A stretch of 58,433 bases of DNA from an uncultured Mucispirillum sp. (GCA_944323205.1 CALURO010000013.1:1-58433), one strand, 5' to 3'; counted from the stretch's first letter, positions 37,459 to 47,336 are shown. Notes: generated by a model from the sequence alone, not told the origin. Program-made: numbers and translations.

Positions 37459-38749
37459 ATGCAAAAATTTCTTTCAATATAAATATAATTGATAATACAA
37501 GCATAGTTTTTGATATTTCTTTATATCTGCCTGTTCCTGCTTTAATTATTACATAAGCTAGTATAGAAAGCTCTATACCCATAGCAATATTATATGTAAG
37601 TGGCGTCATAACGACAGCTATTACTGCGGGAATTAGCTCAGTCCAGTCTTTAAAATTTATTTTTTCCACAATAGAAAACATTAATATCCCAACAAAAATA
37701 AGAGCAGGGGCAGTTGCTGCAACAGGTACAATTTGTATTAATGGAGAAAAAAACATTGCAAGTATAAATAAAAGCCCTATCACAACAGCAGTTAAACCAG
37801 TTCTGCCGCCAGATTCTACACCTGTAATACTTTCAATATAAGCTCCAACTGTGCTTACTCCAAAAATACTGCCTGCAGTTGAACCAAGAGCATCTGCCAT
37901 AAAAGCTTTTTTAGCTCTCATCATATTACCTTTTTCATCTACAAAGCCTGCACGCTGAGCAACCCCCATTAATGTGCCGATAGTATCAAATACTGCCATA
38001 AAAAGCAGGGTAAATACTGCCATTAAAAAGTTTGAATTTAATATATTTGAAAAATCCATCTGAAAAAATACTGGTGTTATAGAAGGTGGAACAGAGACTA
38101 TACCATCAGGAATTTTTGTAAGACCAAATGGTATGCTTATAATTGTTACCACCACAATACTTATTAATATTGCACCAGTTACCTTTCTTATATGCAGTGT
38201 AATCATAAGCATAAGTCCAAATAAAGATAAAAAAGTATTTATATTAGTTAAATCACCATAAGTAACTAATGTTGAATCATTATTTACAATTATACCTGCA
38301 CTTTGAAGACCTATAAACATTAAAAATATACCGATACCTGCAGGTATACCCATTTTCAATGAAAGCGGGACAGCGTCCATAATCAACTCTCTAATACGGC
38401 CAACTGTTATGAATATAAAAAGAACACCAACAATAAAAACAGCTGCCAGTCCTTCCTGCCATGAAAGCCCCATAGATTTAACTATTACAAATGCAAAAAA
38501 CACATTAGATGTCATACTTGTTGCAAGTCCAATAGGATAATTTGCATAAAGCCCCATTAATATACTTGCAAATGCAGCAGCTAAGCATGTAGCTGTAATT
38601 AAAGCATCTTTAGGCATACCAGAATTAGACAAAATATCAGGGTTTACAAAAATAATATAACTCATAGTCATAAAAGTTGTAATACCAGCTATTATCTCTC
38701 TTTTTACAGTGCTGCCTGACAAAGTTATACCAAAAAATTTATCTAACAT
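37457..38749 (-). CDS. NCS2 purine permease, PbuG/AzgA-like
   Basis: This 430-residue protein has about 12-14 helices and the AzgA/PbuG-type opening REIIAGITTFMTMSYIIFVNPDIL and PIGLATSMTSNVFFAF. VFDTIGTLMGVAQRAGFVDEKGN and GAYIESITGVESGGRTGLTAV are the substrate-site segments typical of guanine/hypoxanthine/adenine permeases. The precise base is unknown. No purine riboswitch is seen upstream. Confidence 0.92.
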   Translation of the reverse strand: MLDKFFGITLSGSTVKREIIAGITTFMTMSYIIFVNPDILSNSGMPKDALITATCLAAAFASILMGLYANYPIGLATSMTSNVFFAFVIVKSMGLSWQEGLAAVFIVGVLFIFITVGRIRELIMDAVPLSLKMGIPAGIGIFLMFIGLQSAGIIVNNDSTLVTYGDLTNINTFLSLFGLMLMITLHIRKVTGAILISIVVVTIISIPFGLTKIPDGIVSVPPSITPVFFQMDFSNILNSNFLMAVFTLLFMAVFDTIGTLMGVAQRAGFVDEKGNMMRAKKAFMADALGSTAGSIFGVSTVGAYIESITGVESGGRTGLTAVVIGLLFILAMFFSPLIQIVPVAATAPALIFVGILMFSIVEKINFKDWTELIPAVIAVVMTPLTYNIAMGIELSILAYVIIKAGTGRYKEISKTMLVLSIIFILKEIFA

Positions 38750-38875
38750 AAATGCTCCTTGAAAAATTATATAATCTTATGAAAATACCACATATTTTAC
38801 AGGAAAATATGCTGAATATTTTTATATTTATATTTAATAAATTTGGTTAAATATGGTATTTTTTTCAAATTTTAC

Positions 38876-38903
38876 TTGTATTTAACTTTATATTTTATAT
38901 ACT
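38876..38903 (+). promoter_or_regulatory. Candidate promoter of the M1/ChaN gene pair
   Basis: TTGTAT (38876-38881), 16-bp spacer, TATACT (38898-38903), 58 bases before the start codon. Confidence 0.5.
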
Positions 38904-38961
38904 ACAATATTTTAATTTATAATATATATTTTTGCAATAAATTATTAAATTCAGGTATTAT

Positions 38962-40812
38962 ATGAAAAAAACAGCTTTTATTTTATTAATATTTTTTGCT
39001 TTGTATTATAAAAGTTTTGCAGCAGCTGCTATAATAAAATCAGAAATAGATATTAATCTAAATATGATTAAAGGCAGCATTACTATTGCTTCTACAAAAG
39101 CAGAAACTGTTACTGTATCGCTTTATGATGATATGCAGATTTTAAGTAATGATAAAAGAATAAAATATAATAAAAACAGTAATGAATATATTATAAGCCT
39201 TGACGGTTTATCACCTGTCGTTTTATCATATATTAAAAACATTACTAATGAATATGATACTATAAGCAGTGATTTTATTTCAATATATTCAAGTATAGTG
39301 CCTGCTGTATCAAATATTGAAAATGCAGAGCTTTATATTAATATACCAGAAAATTTTCAAGGGCTTGCAAGCCAGTTTGTAACTTACTCTCAGAATAAAA
39401 ATACCATGGTTTTTACATACAATAATCTTCCTAAAAGCATATATTTTGCTGCCTCATCTAACTATGTTATAAAAAAAATAACACAAAAAAATGTAGATAT
39501 TTACACCCTTTTATTTAAAGAACATGAAAATCTAAGCTATAAGCTTCTGCAAAAGGCTGCTTATTATATAGAAATGTATGAAAGCCTATTTTCATCTCAC
39601 TTTCCATACCATAATTTTATTATAATAGAAGATGTAAATCCTTACGGTCATGCACTTGCTTCTATGGCGGTATTTGGTTCATCTATTATAGATAAAGATT
39701 TTATAGCACAACGCTCTTTAGGTCATGAAGTACTGCATCAGTGGTTTGGTGCAGCTATTGAATGCAGCATGGCAGACGGTAACTTTTTAGAAGCTGTTAC
39801 CACATATTTTTCTGACTATTTCTATGAAAAAGATGATAGAATTACATACAGAAAAGATGTGCTTATGAAATATCAGGCTTATATGACAGAAAAAAACTTC
39901 CCATTAAAAGATTTTGTTTATAATGCAGGCAAAAAAGAACAGGCAGTAGGCTATGGAAAAGGGCTTATGGTGCTGCATATGGCTAAAAATAAAGCAGGTG
40001 ATGACGCTTTTATGGCAGGTATTAGAAAGTTTATTAATGATAAACTCTACTCCACAGCATCTTGGAAAGATTTACTTGAATATATAGGTATGGATAATGA
40101 TTTTTATATAAACTGGATACTTAAAAAAGATGATATTACTTTATCAGTAAATAATACAACTTTTCAAGATAATATACTATCATTTAATTTAATCCGTAAA
40201 GGCGGTGAGGAAGAAGTAGATATTCCATTTACCCATATTTCAGAAAACCATACTGTAACTGGAAAATTAAAAACAAAAAAAGGTGTAAATCATATAATAT
40301 ATAACTTGAAATCTGATAACGATACATTTATCATAGATGATAGATATGACTTAATGCGCAACTTATATCCTGCAGAAACTACTCCATCATTTGATTTTCT
40401 TTTTGGAGCTGATGAAATATTATTTGCAGGTGGTAAAAATGAAGACAAATCATTTAAGCGGATATTTCCTAATATTAAAGATACTGTTCATATTAGGAAA
40501 CTAAGCCTGCACCATTTAAAAGATAAAAATGTTATTATTGCTATGGAAAACACTGTTCCACAAACTGTAACAGAGCTTTTAAAAAGCAAGTTGACTTTTA
40601 CTTTTGAAATAGGCAGCACTACATACAAAGTTGTAAGAAATCCTTACTCGCAGGGTGATAAATTTATTATGTTTTCTTTTAACCATACAAAAAAGAGCCT
40701 GAACAAATTAACTCATTATGGCTCTTACTCATATATAACACTTAATAAAAATGAAGTAACAGCTAAAGAAAAAAATACTACGCCAAATGGAATAAAAGTA
40801 TTTGGCAGATAG
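38962..40812 (+). CDS. Secreted M1-like zinc metallopeptidase
   Basis: This 616-residue protein has a signal peptide (MKKTAFILLIFFALYYKSFA). The zinc site is HEVLH (residues 255-259) in SLGHEVLHQWFGAAIE, with a third ligand candidate E277 in NFLEAV; the gap to that Glu is 17 rather than the M1-usual 18. HQWFG is typical of M1, but the GAMEN exopeptidase motif is not visible, so it may not be a classical aminopeptidase. Residues from about 310 on (YRKDVLMKYQAY onward) are clearly related to the N-terminal part of the next gene's product. Nine bases separate the two genes. Confidence 0.8.
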   Translation: MKKTAFILLIFFALYYKSFAAAAIIKSEIDINLNMIKGSITIASTKAETVTVSLYDDMQILSNDKRIKYNKNSNEYIISLDGLSPVVLSYIKNITNEYDTISSDFISIYSSIVPAVSNIENAELYINIPENFQGLASQFVTYSQNKNTMVFTYNNLPKSIYFAASSNYVIKKITQKNVDIYTLLFKEHENLSYKLLQKAAYYIEMYESLFSSHFPYHNFIIIEDVNPYGHALASMAVFGSSIIDKDFIAQRSLGHEVLHQWFGAAIECSMADGNFLEAVTTYFSDYFYEKDDRITYRKDVLMKYQAYMTEKNFPLKDFVYNAGKKEQAVGYGKGLMVLHMAKNKAGDDAFMAGIRKFINDKLYSTASWKDLLEYIGMDNDFYINWILKKDDITLSVNNTTFQDNILSFNLIRKGGEEEVDIPFTHISENHTVTGKLKTKKGVNHIIYNLKSDNDTFIIDDRYDLMRNLYPAETTPSFDFLFGADEILFAGGKNEDKSFKRIFPNIKDTVHIRKLSLHHLKDKNVIIAMENTVPQTVTELLKSKLTFTFEIGSTTYKVVRNPYSQGDKFIMFSFNHTKKSLNKLTHYGSYSYITLNKNEVTAKEKNTTPNGIKVFGR

Positions 40813-40821
40813 AGGAATATA

Positions 40822-42990
40822 ATGAAAAAAATTTTACTTTCAAGCCTAATTTTAATGCTCTCATATTCATTCAGCTTTGGTGCTGTATATAATCAGGATA
40901 ACAGGATACCAGTGCCTTATGTACTAAAGATTATAGAAGAGTTTGAAAATAATGCAAATTCTTATGAAAAAGCAGTAATGCGTAAAAATATTCTTCATAA
41001 ACTTTCTACATACGGAACCCGTAATATACCTGATATAAGTGATGAAGCTGTTGGTTTTATATTTCACATGATAAAATTAAATATCGGAGAAAGTAAATTT
41101 CAGGCAGGCTTAAATAAAATGGCAGATTTAAAAGATATGCCTTCTATTACATGGCTGCAAATATTAAGGTGTTTTGATGGTATTAATGCTGACAGCTTTT
41201 ATGATGCTTATTTCTCAAAAAATCCGCTGATTAAATTATCAGTAACAAATGCAGAATATATTGCTGAAAAAGACAACTACTATATATCATTTACCATTTT
41301 AAGAAAATATGGCGATAAAGTAGTTAATATTCCTTATGTACTTGAATACGATAATAAAAAAGAATACGGCAGACTACAGTCAAGTATAGACAGGGAAGAA
41401 ACTTTTAAAGTGCCTGTTAATACTGGAGAAGTTAAGCTGATTTTAGACCCAAATTATCATGTAATAAGAGAGCTTACAGATAAGGAAAAATCACCTGTTA
41501 TTGCTGATATATTAAATAAAGAAGGAGTTTTATATATAGATAGTCAGGATAATAATGCAGTATCTTCTATATTTAAAAATCCAAAATATGTGCGTGATGA
41601 TGAAGTAAAATTTAGTGATTTAGAAAATGCTGATGTTATTATTGGAAGCTATAATAATAAAATAGCTAAATTCTTTGCAGATAAGCATATAAGCAGCCCA
41701 GATAACTCTGAATATTTTATTTTTAAAAACCCAATGAATAAAGATAAATATATATTAATTGCTAATAATATGCAGACAGGAAGTATGCATTTATTAAAAA
41801 ATTATGCTTTTAATCAGGAATTAATTTTTAAAAATGATAAACTTATCTCTAAATCAAGTATGCCGTCTGATATGGGTATAGTTATATTAGAGCATAAAAA
41901 AGACATAATTATAGATGTTGAAAAACTTGATACATTTCAAGATATGATGAAAAAAGCATCTGCATATAAAGTAATATTTGCAGGGGAAAGCCATAATGAA
42001 TATTCTCACCATGCAAACCAGCTTGCAATAATAGAATATCTTAATAACTCTAAAAAGAAAACTGCCATAGCTATGGAAATGGTGCAGTATGAATATTTAA
42101 ATGTGATAAATGACTTTGTAAAGGGGAGAATTACTGAAAAAGAAATGCTTGATAGTATTGACTACTATAATAACTGGAGCTTTGATTATTCTCTTTATGC
42201 CCCTATATTCAGGTATGCAAGAGATAATAATATAGATATAATACCATTAAATATAGACAGAGAAGTTACCTCAAAAGTATATCAAGGTCAGATTGATAAT
42301 TTAACTGAAGAACAGGCGATTTCTATGCCTGAGCGTATGAAAGTTATGAATGATGAATATGAAAATAAAATCAAGTCTATTTTTGATATGCATACAAAAA
42401 ATCAAAACAAATTTACAGATTTTTTCTTATCTCAAAATATATGGGATGAAATAATGGCTAAACATTTAGCAGATTACAGAAAAGCTAACCCAGATACTTC
42501 TATTGTAGTAATATGCGGAAACGGCCATGCTGGTAAAAATTCAGGGATACCTTTAAGATATAAAAGGATTACCGGAGAAGACAGCTTTGTTATTATGCAG
42601 GGAGAAAATATTAATCAGGAAGATGCAGATGTATATATATATCCTGAAGAAATAAGCAGTAAAGGAACACCAAAAATTGGGGTTACTATATCTTTAGATG
42701 ATGAAAAAAATGGCATTGTAAAAGTAGAATCTGTTACAAAAAAATCGCCAGCTGCTCAGGCTGGAATAAAAAACGGTGATATAATACTTAAATGCGGTTA
42801 TCATGATATAAAAAATATTGGTAATTTAAAATATGCACTATATGAAAAAGGTTATAACGGTGCCTTAGAATGTGAAATAAAAAGAGGTAAAAATATTTTA
42901 AGCAAAAGTATCAAACTTTTTGAATATGATGACAGCGAAGAAATGGAGGACATAGTAAAAGCACATATTGCAAAAATGAAAAATAAATAG
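40822..42990 (+). CDS. Secreted M1-tail/ChaN/PDZ fusion protein
   Basis: This 722-residue protein has a signal peptide (cut after SFSFGA). Residues about 50-340 resemble the non-catalytic half of the preceding M1-like protein (MRKNILHKLSTY aligned with YRKDVLMKYQAY; FQAGLNKM with FMAGIRKF; ISFTILRKYGDKVVNIP with LSFNLIRKGGEEEVDIP) but no HExxH is present. Residues about 378-600 are a ChaN-like haem-binding/iron-regulated domain (IFAGESHNEYSHHANQLAI, AMEMVQYEYL, VVICGNGHAG). About 614-700 is a PDZ domain (IGVTISLD, SPAAQAGIKNGDIILKCG). Likely partner of the upstream peptidase in the periplasm; function unproven. Confidence 0.82.
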   Translation: MKKILLSSLILMLSYSFSFGAVYNQDNRIPVPYVLKIIEEFENNANSYEKAVMRKNILHKLSTYGTRNIPDISDEAVGFIFHMIKLNIGESKFQAGLNKMADLKDMPSITWLQILRCFDGINADSFYDAYFSKNPLIKLSVTNAEYIAEKDNYYISFTILRKYGDKVVNIPYVLEYDNKKEYGRLQSSIDREETFKVPVNTGEVKLILDPNYHVIRELTDKEKSPVIADILNKEGVLYIDSQDNNAVSSIFKNPKYVRDDEVKFSDLENADVIIGSYNNKIAKFFADKHISSPDNSEYFIFKNPMNKDKYILIANNMQTGSMHLLKNYAFNQELIFKNDKLISKSSMPSDMGIVILEHKKDIIIDVEKLDTFQDMMKKASAYKVIFAGESHNEYSHHANQLAIIEYLNNSKKKTAIAMEMVQYEYLNVINDFVKGRITEKEMLDSIDYYNNWSFDYSLYAPIFRYARDNNIDIIPLNIDREVTSKVYQGQIDNLTEEQAISMPERMKVMNDEYENKIKSIFDMHTKNQNKFTDFFLSQNIWDEIMAKHLADYRKANPDTSIVVICGNGHAGKNSGIPLRYKRITGEDSFVIMQGENINQEDADVYIYPEEISSKGTPKIGVTISLDDEKNGIVKVESVTKKSPAAQAGIKNGDIILKCGYHDIKNIGNLKYALYEKGYNGALECEIKRGKNILSKSIKLFEYDDSEEMEDIVKAHIAKMKNK

Positions 42991-43015
42991 GTATAAGGTG
43001 TAAGATGATTTTCTG

Positions 43016-43045
43016 GTGACACTCATTTTTTACAATACTTTATAT
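43016..43045. repeat. Degenerate MITE arm
   Basis: GTGACACTCATTTTTTACAATACTTTA resembles the CACCCCCATTTTTTACAACACCTTA arm of elements B and C; no matching partner end is present. Confidence 0.4.
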
Positions 43046-43057
43046 ATCTCAATAGTG

Positions 43058-43125
43058 GGTAAAAATTCCATATTTTTACCTACTGTCTGCAACCTATGGG
43101 TAAAATTTTGCAAAATTTACCCATT
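43058..43125 (+). repeat. 68-bp direct repeat, left of fic
   Basis: 67 of 68 bases identical to 44253-44320. It holds two hairpins: GGTAAAAAT/ATTTTTACC and TGGGTAAAATTTTG/CAAAATTTACCCA (one bulged A), joined by a CTGTCTGCAACCTA linker. Confidence 0.92.
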
Positions 43126-43184
43126 GCATATTGATTTTTTTAGCTACTAATATATAATTATAAATTATATAAAGGTGGTAACAA

Positions 43185-44246
43185 TTGGATAAAATAATAA
43201 TCACAGATAATTTGGAAACAAAAACCATACTAAAAAAAGTAAATACAGCAAATAAAAAGCTTGCAGAGCTTAAAGGCATTGTAAAAACGATACCTAATGA
43301 AAAAATACTGATTAACTTCATATTTTTACAGGAAGCAAAAGACAGTTCTGCTGTTGAAAATATTATAACAACACATGATGAACTGTATAAACAGTTTATT
43401 TTTGATGATACACATAATATTGCAGCAAAAGAAGTAGAAAATTATGTGGAAGCACTATATGCTGGTTATGATATAATAAAGAAAACTACACTTTTAACTG
43501 TAAATGGAATATGTGAAATTCAAGCTATACTTGAAAAAAATAATGCTGGTATAAGAAGTCAGAGTGGCACTAAATTATTAAATACTGCAACTGGCAAAGT
43601 TATATATGAACCACCACAGACAAAGCAGGAAATATTAGAATTATTTTCTGATTTAGAAAAATTTATTAATGATGATACATTATATCCAGAACTTGATACT
43701 CTTATTAAAATGGCAGTTATCCATTATCAGTTTGAAAAAATACACCCTTTTTTTGACGGCAACGGTAGAACTGGACGCATAATAAATGTTCTTTATCTTA
43801 CTTTAAAAAATCTTTTAGACAGTCCAGTTTTATATTTAAGCAAATATATAATAGAAAATAAGCAGGAATATTACAGCAAAATTAATGAAGTAAGCAAAAC
43901 AAATAATTATGAGCCGTACATTTTATTTATGCTTGATGCAGTTTATGAAACTTCGTGTAACACTATTAATATTGTTGAAAAAATATCACAGGCTATGAAA
44001 GATGTAAAATATAAAATAAGAGATGAATTAAAATTAAATTATTATTCCCAAGAACTTATAAATGCACTTTTTTATATGCCGTATACTAAAATTTCATTTA
44101 TAGAAAAACATTTAAATGTTACAAGAAAAACTGCATCTAAATATTTAGATGAATTATGTAAATATAATATTTTGTCTAAGCACAGATTAGGAAATAACAT
44201 ATATTATATAAATGAAACACTTACTAATATATTATCATACACATAG
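43185..44246 (+). CDS. Fic-domain protein, class II with C-terminal wHTH
   Basis: The start is a TTG with AAGGTGG seven bases before it; no nearby ATG fits. The 353-residue protein has the full Fic motif HPFFDGNGRTGR (187-198), so AMP-transfer chemistry is expected. An N-terminal inhibitory motif SSAVEN (S54-xxx-E58-N59) marks class II autoinhibition. Residues about 300-350 form a winged-helix module (FIEKHLNVTRKTASKYLDELCKYNIL). There is no antitoxin gene alongside, consistent with built-in inhibition. The gene sits in a 1.26-kb cassette bounded by near-identical 68-bp direct repeats. Confidence 0.9.
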   Translation: MDKIIITDNLETKTILKKVNTANKKLAELKGIVKTIPNEKILINFIFLQEAKDSSAVENIITTHDELYKQFIFDDTHNIAAKEVENYVEALYAGYDIIKKTTLLTVNGICEIQAILEKNNAGIRSQSGTKLLNTATGKVIYEPPQTKQEILELFSDLEKFINDDTLYPELDTLIKMAVIHYQFEKIHPFFDGNGRTGRIINVLYLTLKNLLDSPVLYLSKYIIENKQEYYSKINEVSKTNNYEPYILFMLDAVYETSCNTINIVEKISQAMKDVKYKIRDELKLNYYSQELINALFYMPYTKISFIEKHLNVTRKTASKYLDELCKYNILSKHRLGNNIYYINETLTNILSYT

Positions 44247-44252
44247 GTAATT

Positions 44253-44320
44253 GGTAAAAATTCCATATTTTTACCCACTGTCTGCAACCTATGGGTAAAA
44301 TTTTGCAAAATTTACCCATT
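44253..44320 (+). repeat. 68-bp direct repeat, right of fic
   Basis: Starts six bases after the fic stop; differs from 43058-43125 at one position (C for T in the first stem's closing region). Confidence 0.92.
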
Positions 44321-44587
44321 CTATTTTCAATTTAATACATATGTTTTGGCATATAAAACATATGCTGTTTATAATTTTTCAGCATTTTATATGTAAAACT
44401 TTATAATAATGGATACATAAAAAAGGGAGCATATGCTCCCTTGCAGCCTGATAAAATGCACGAGCATATTTACGAAAACACTGTTTCCATAGCTGCAGCT
44501 GGAGAGCATTATTAGGCTGGCAAAAGACTGGCGAAAAAATGTATTTTTTCGACAATCTAACTCATTTAAAATTTTATCCAATATATT
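44321..44587. other. Structured intergenic region, fic to lipoprotein cluster
   Basis: No convincing gene. Besides the terminator at 44423-44442 it has a long-range inverted pair CAGCCTGATAA (about 44444-44454) and TTATTAGGCTG (about 44510-44520) enclosing about 55 bases, then a CGAAAAAAT/ATTTTTTCG hairpin near 44532-44552. It could be a structured leader or untranslated RNA; unproven. Confidence 0.4.
44423..44442 (-). terminator. Terminator of the lipoprotein cluster
   Basis: Perfect palindrome AAGGGAGCATATGCTCCCTT, followed on the minus strand by TTTTATG. Confidence 0.7.
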
Positions 44588-46093
44588 TTACCATATATAA
44601 TATATGCCGCCTATTCCATTATTTCCATGCAGCTCTATATGGTCAAATATTCCATTCCATTTTGTAATAAAAAAAGAATATATTTCTAACTCTTTATTTT
44701 TATATCCTGCAGAGGTGATAAAACTGTTTTTATTACTGTTTTCTGAATATACTTCATCGATTATCTCTGCAAGATTAAATCCGTTTTTATTGTATTCTTC
44801 ACTACCTTGAATATAATTAAAAGATAAAATATTATATCTTTCATCATCTGTAATATTCCTGCCTGTAACAAGCAGCATTTTTATAAAATCTTGAAATAAA
44901 CTGTTAAAATCCATATTAACAGCTTCTTCTACTGCTTTTACACCAGTTTCTTTAGACTGATATATTTTTTTAATATATTCATCACCAAATCTTTCCTGCA
45001 AATACCTTGCAAATAAAAGACTTAAACCATAATTCTGAGTACTGTCATTTGTAATTAATGATTTACCCTGTGATGAAGAAAAGAAAGTAGAAATATATCT
45101 TTTATGCGGCAGCGTATATCCACCATAATATTCTGCAAGCATTGAAAGTCCTTCATTTAACCATACTGAAACATTAGTATTTAATTTATTTCTTACTCTG
45201 CTGTCAAAAAGCACCATATGCTGAAATTCATGTATAAAAGTTGCTTTTACATCTTCTTTATTTTTTTCCCATCTATTTTTTTCAAAATATTTATGGTTTA
45301 CATAAAGCACATCTGCTTCATTTGATTTTGCATCAGAAAATGTTCCATCAGCATATTTATCTGGAGTATAAAAATATCCCATAAGACCATCATCAAAATC
45401 TGCAATTAAAAATGATACTTTTCCATTATTATCTATATCATTTTCTGTATCATAAAACTGGTGGATTATTTTATAATCTTTATCAAATGCTGCAGTTATT
45501 ACATCTATTTGGTCTTGTGTTATACTTAAACCTTCCTGTATAAAAAAATAAGCATAATCTGATACTGCAATACATTCTGCATTTATTAATTTAAAACTAT
45601 TATTTACAAGCAGATATACATCGTTCCATTTAGTGCCTTCATTTATAATTTCAGGCATAGTTTTCATTTTAATATCAGCATTAGGATATATGGGCTTAAT
45701 ATTATGTTTTTCTGCATAGTCTTGAATATTTTTTATATGTTCATTCATTCTTTCCTTTGGATTTAAAACTATGCTCTCTGCTTTATAAACAATATCTTCT
45801 TTATTTTGCAGAGTTTGGTTATTCCCTGATATATTATAATATGCCTTTTTACTATAATCATCACTAATTTTTTCAGGCATATAATATGCAAGTGTATGCA
45901 GCATTTTAGCATTATCATAAATTTCTATATTATTTACACCAGTTTTTAGTATATTTTTTTCCTGATTGTTATCGGTATTATTTGTATTATTATCTATACC
46001 TGTTTCATTATTAACAGTATTATTACTGCTGCTTTTAACATCTGCACAGCCTGTTAAGCAAAGCAGCAGACTTATCAAAATTATTACTTTCAT
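44588..46093 (-). CDS. Lipoprotein zinc metallopeptidase, M30 (hyicolysin)-like
   Basis: This 501-residue protein has a lipobox LTGC (Cys16) after a short hydrophobic segment, then an Asn/Thr-rich linker to about residue 45. The metallopeptidase site is HEFQH (288-292, in ATFIHEFQHMVLFDSR) with a downstream Glu in SVWLNEGLSMLAEYYGGY (E314), the arrangement of the M30 family. A DIDNNGKVSFLIADFDDGLMGYF segment lies before it. It is probably anchored to a membrane surface facing outward or periplasmic. 13 bases after the 404-residue lipoprotein gene, so co-transcribed. The C terminus is short relative to many M30 proteins. Confidence 0.8.
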   Translation of the reverse strand: MKVIILISLLLCLTGCADVKSSSNNTVNNETGIDNNTNNTDNNQEKNILKTGVNNIEIYDNAKMLHTLAYYMPEKISDDYSKKAYYNISGNNQTLQNKEDIVYKAESIVLNPKERMNEHIKNIQDYAEKHNIKPIYPNADIKMKTMPEIINEGTKWNDVYLLVNNSFKLINAECIAVSDYAYFFIQEGLSITQDQIDVITAAFDKDYKIIHQFYDTENDIDNNGKVSFLIADFDDGLMGYFYTPDKYADGTFSDAKSNEADVLYVNHKYFEKNRWEKNKEDVKATFIHEFQHMVLFDSRVRNKLNTNVSVWLNEGLSMLAEYYGGYTLPHKRYISTFFSSSQGKSLITNDSTQNYGLSLLFARYLQERFGDEYIKKIYQSKETGVKAVEEAVNMDFNSLFQDFIKMLLVTGRNITDDERYNILSFNYIQGSEEYNKNGFNLAEIIDEVYSENSNKNSFITSAGYKNKELEIYSFFITKWNGIFDHIELHGNNGIGGIYYIW

Positions 46094-46106
46094 TTTACTG
46101 CCTGTA

Positions 46107-47321
46107 TTATAAATTATTATATTCTGTTATCATTTCTTTAAATGACGGCTCATTTTCCAGTCTATCAAGCACATTTCTTTTAAAAGTTTCTGCATCGGTA
46201 TTACAGTCTTCATAAGTAATATTTAAATTTTTTAAATATTTTCCTACTGTCTGTGCATAAGAATACTGTAATGGAGTGCTTAACTCTTCAATAGTTCCTG
46301 ATATTTCCTTTGCTCCATATTTTACCATAAGCCTGTATAACTCTAAAAGTCTATTTTCTGCTCTCTGGCTTACCATATTCAGCTCTGCAGGTCTTAAACT
46401 TAAATAATTTACTATTAACTTAGGAAGCATTATTTCAATATAATCATATACAGGAACACCTGTTTCATCACCTGCTATATCAGGGTTAGATGTATATGGA
46501 TTTATTATTTTATCACATACTTGAACAAACTGGATTAGTGTATTATAATTTTTATCAGGTGATATTACTGGCATTACAGAAAAAGTTTCATCATAAGTTG
46601 CACCTAACACTGGCTTATCAAAACTTGATATATTAGAAGCACCATGACTCACTCTAAAAAACATATCAACAAGTGATGATAATATTTTTCCATCTGCAGG
46701 CAGCTTCTGCTCTTTTAAATAAGTTACAAACGAGCATGATAAATAAAACATATTACTTCTAATATTTTCCTTTATTTCTCCATTTGTAAGTTTATCTAAA
46801 TACATCTGAGAAAATTTGGCTATACTATCTTGGCTTGCAGTCATCACACGCAAAGCATTCATTAAATCAGTATTTTTTGTCTCTTCTCCAAATATTCTTA
46901 TAATCTCTTTTTCAAACTCTGCTGCTGGTTTATCTAAATATTCATAAGCAAATAAATAATTCATACTTGATTCATCTACCTGCATATAAATTGTTTTTAC
47001 AAATACTTTTGCTATATCTACATGATAAAGTATTCCTATCCCATTTTCTGCATTTATTCCTTTCCTGCCTGATAAAATTGCAATAATAGATTTAATATTT
47101 TCTTTTGCTTGAGTGCTTATATTTTCCAGTGGCACATTATTACCATTAGTATCTTGAATAAATTTTGGATATTCTAATAAAAATGCATTATCTGCTTTTT
47201 CCATTTCTAAAGCTGTATGATTATTATTTGATACAGTCTGCATACTTTCATTATTATCAGCACAACCTGCAATCAGTATAATATTAAATATTATTACTAA
47301 TAATATTATTATTTTTTTCAT
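46107..47321 (-). CDS. Lipoprotein with one copy of a novel repeat
   Basis: This 404-residue protein has lipobox IAGC. It is not a family I recognise. Residues about 318-404 (QRAENRLLELYRLMVKYG ... YLKNLNITYEDCNTDAETFKRNVLD ... MITEYNNL) match the repeated module of the neighbouring 763-residue lipoprotein, and its N-terminal half is also related to that protein's N terminus, so the two are paralogues. AGGAG lies upstream, immediately after a terminator-like hairpin. Confidence 0.75.
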   Translation of the reverse strand: MKKIIILLVIIFNIILIAGCADNNESMQTVSNNNHTALEMEKADNAFLLEYPKFIQDTNGNNVPLENISTQAKENIKSIIAILSGRKGINAENGIGILYHVDIAKVFVKTIYMQVDESSMNYLFAYEYLDKPAAEFEKEIIRIFGEETKNTDLMNALRVMTASQDSIAKFSQMYLDKLTNGEIKENIRSNMFYLSCSFVTYLKEQKLPADGKILSSLVDMFFRVSHGASNISSFDKPVLGATYDETFSVMPVISPDKNYNTLIQFVQVCDKIINPYTSNPDIAGDETGVPVYDYIEIMLPKLIVNYLSLRPAELNMVSQRAENRLLELYRLMVKYGAKEISGTIEELSTPLQYSYAQTVGKYLKNLNITYEDCNTDAETFKRNVLDRLENEPSFKEMITEYNNL

Positions 47322-47336
47322 CTTTTCTCCTAAAAA

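Noticed and set aside
44387..44581. 64-codon minus-strand frame
   Set aside because: Runs through the terminator and a long hairpin; no ribosome-binding site.
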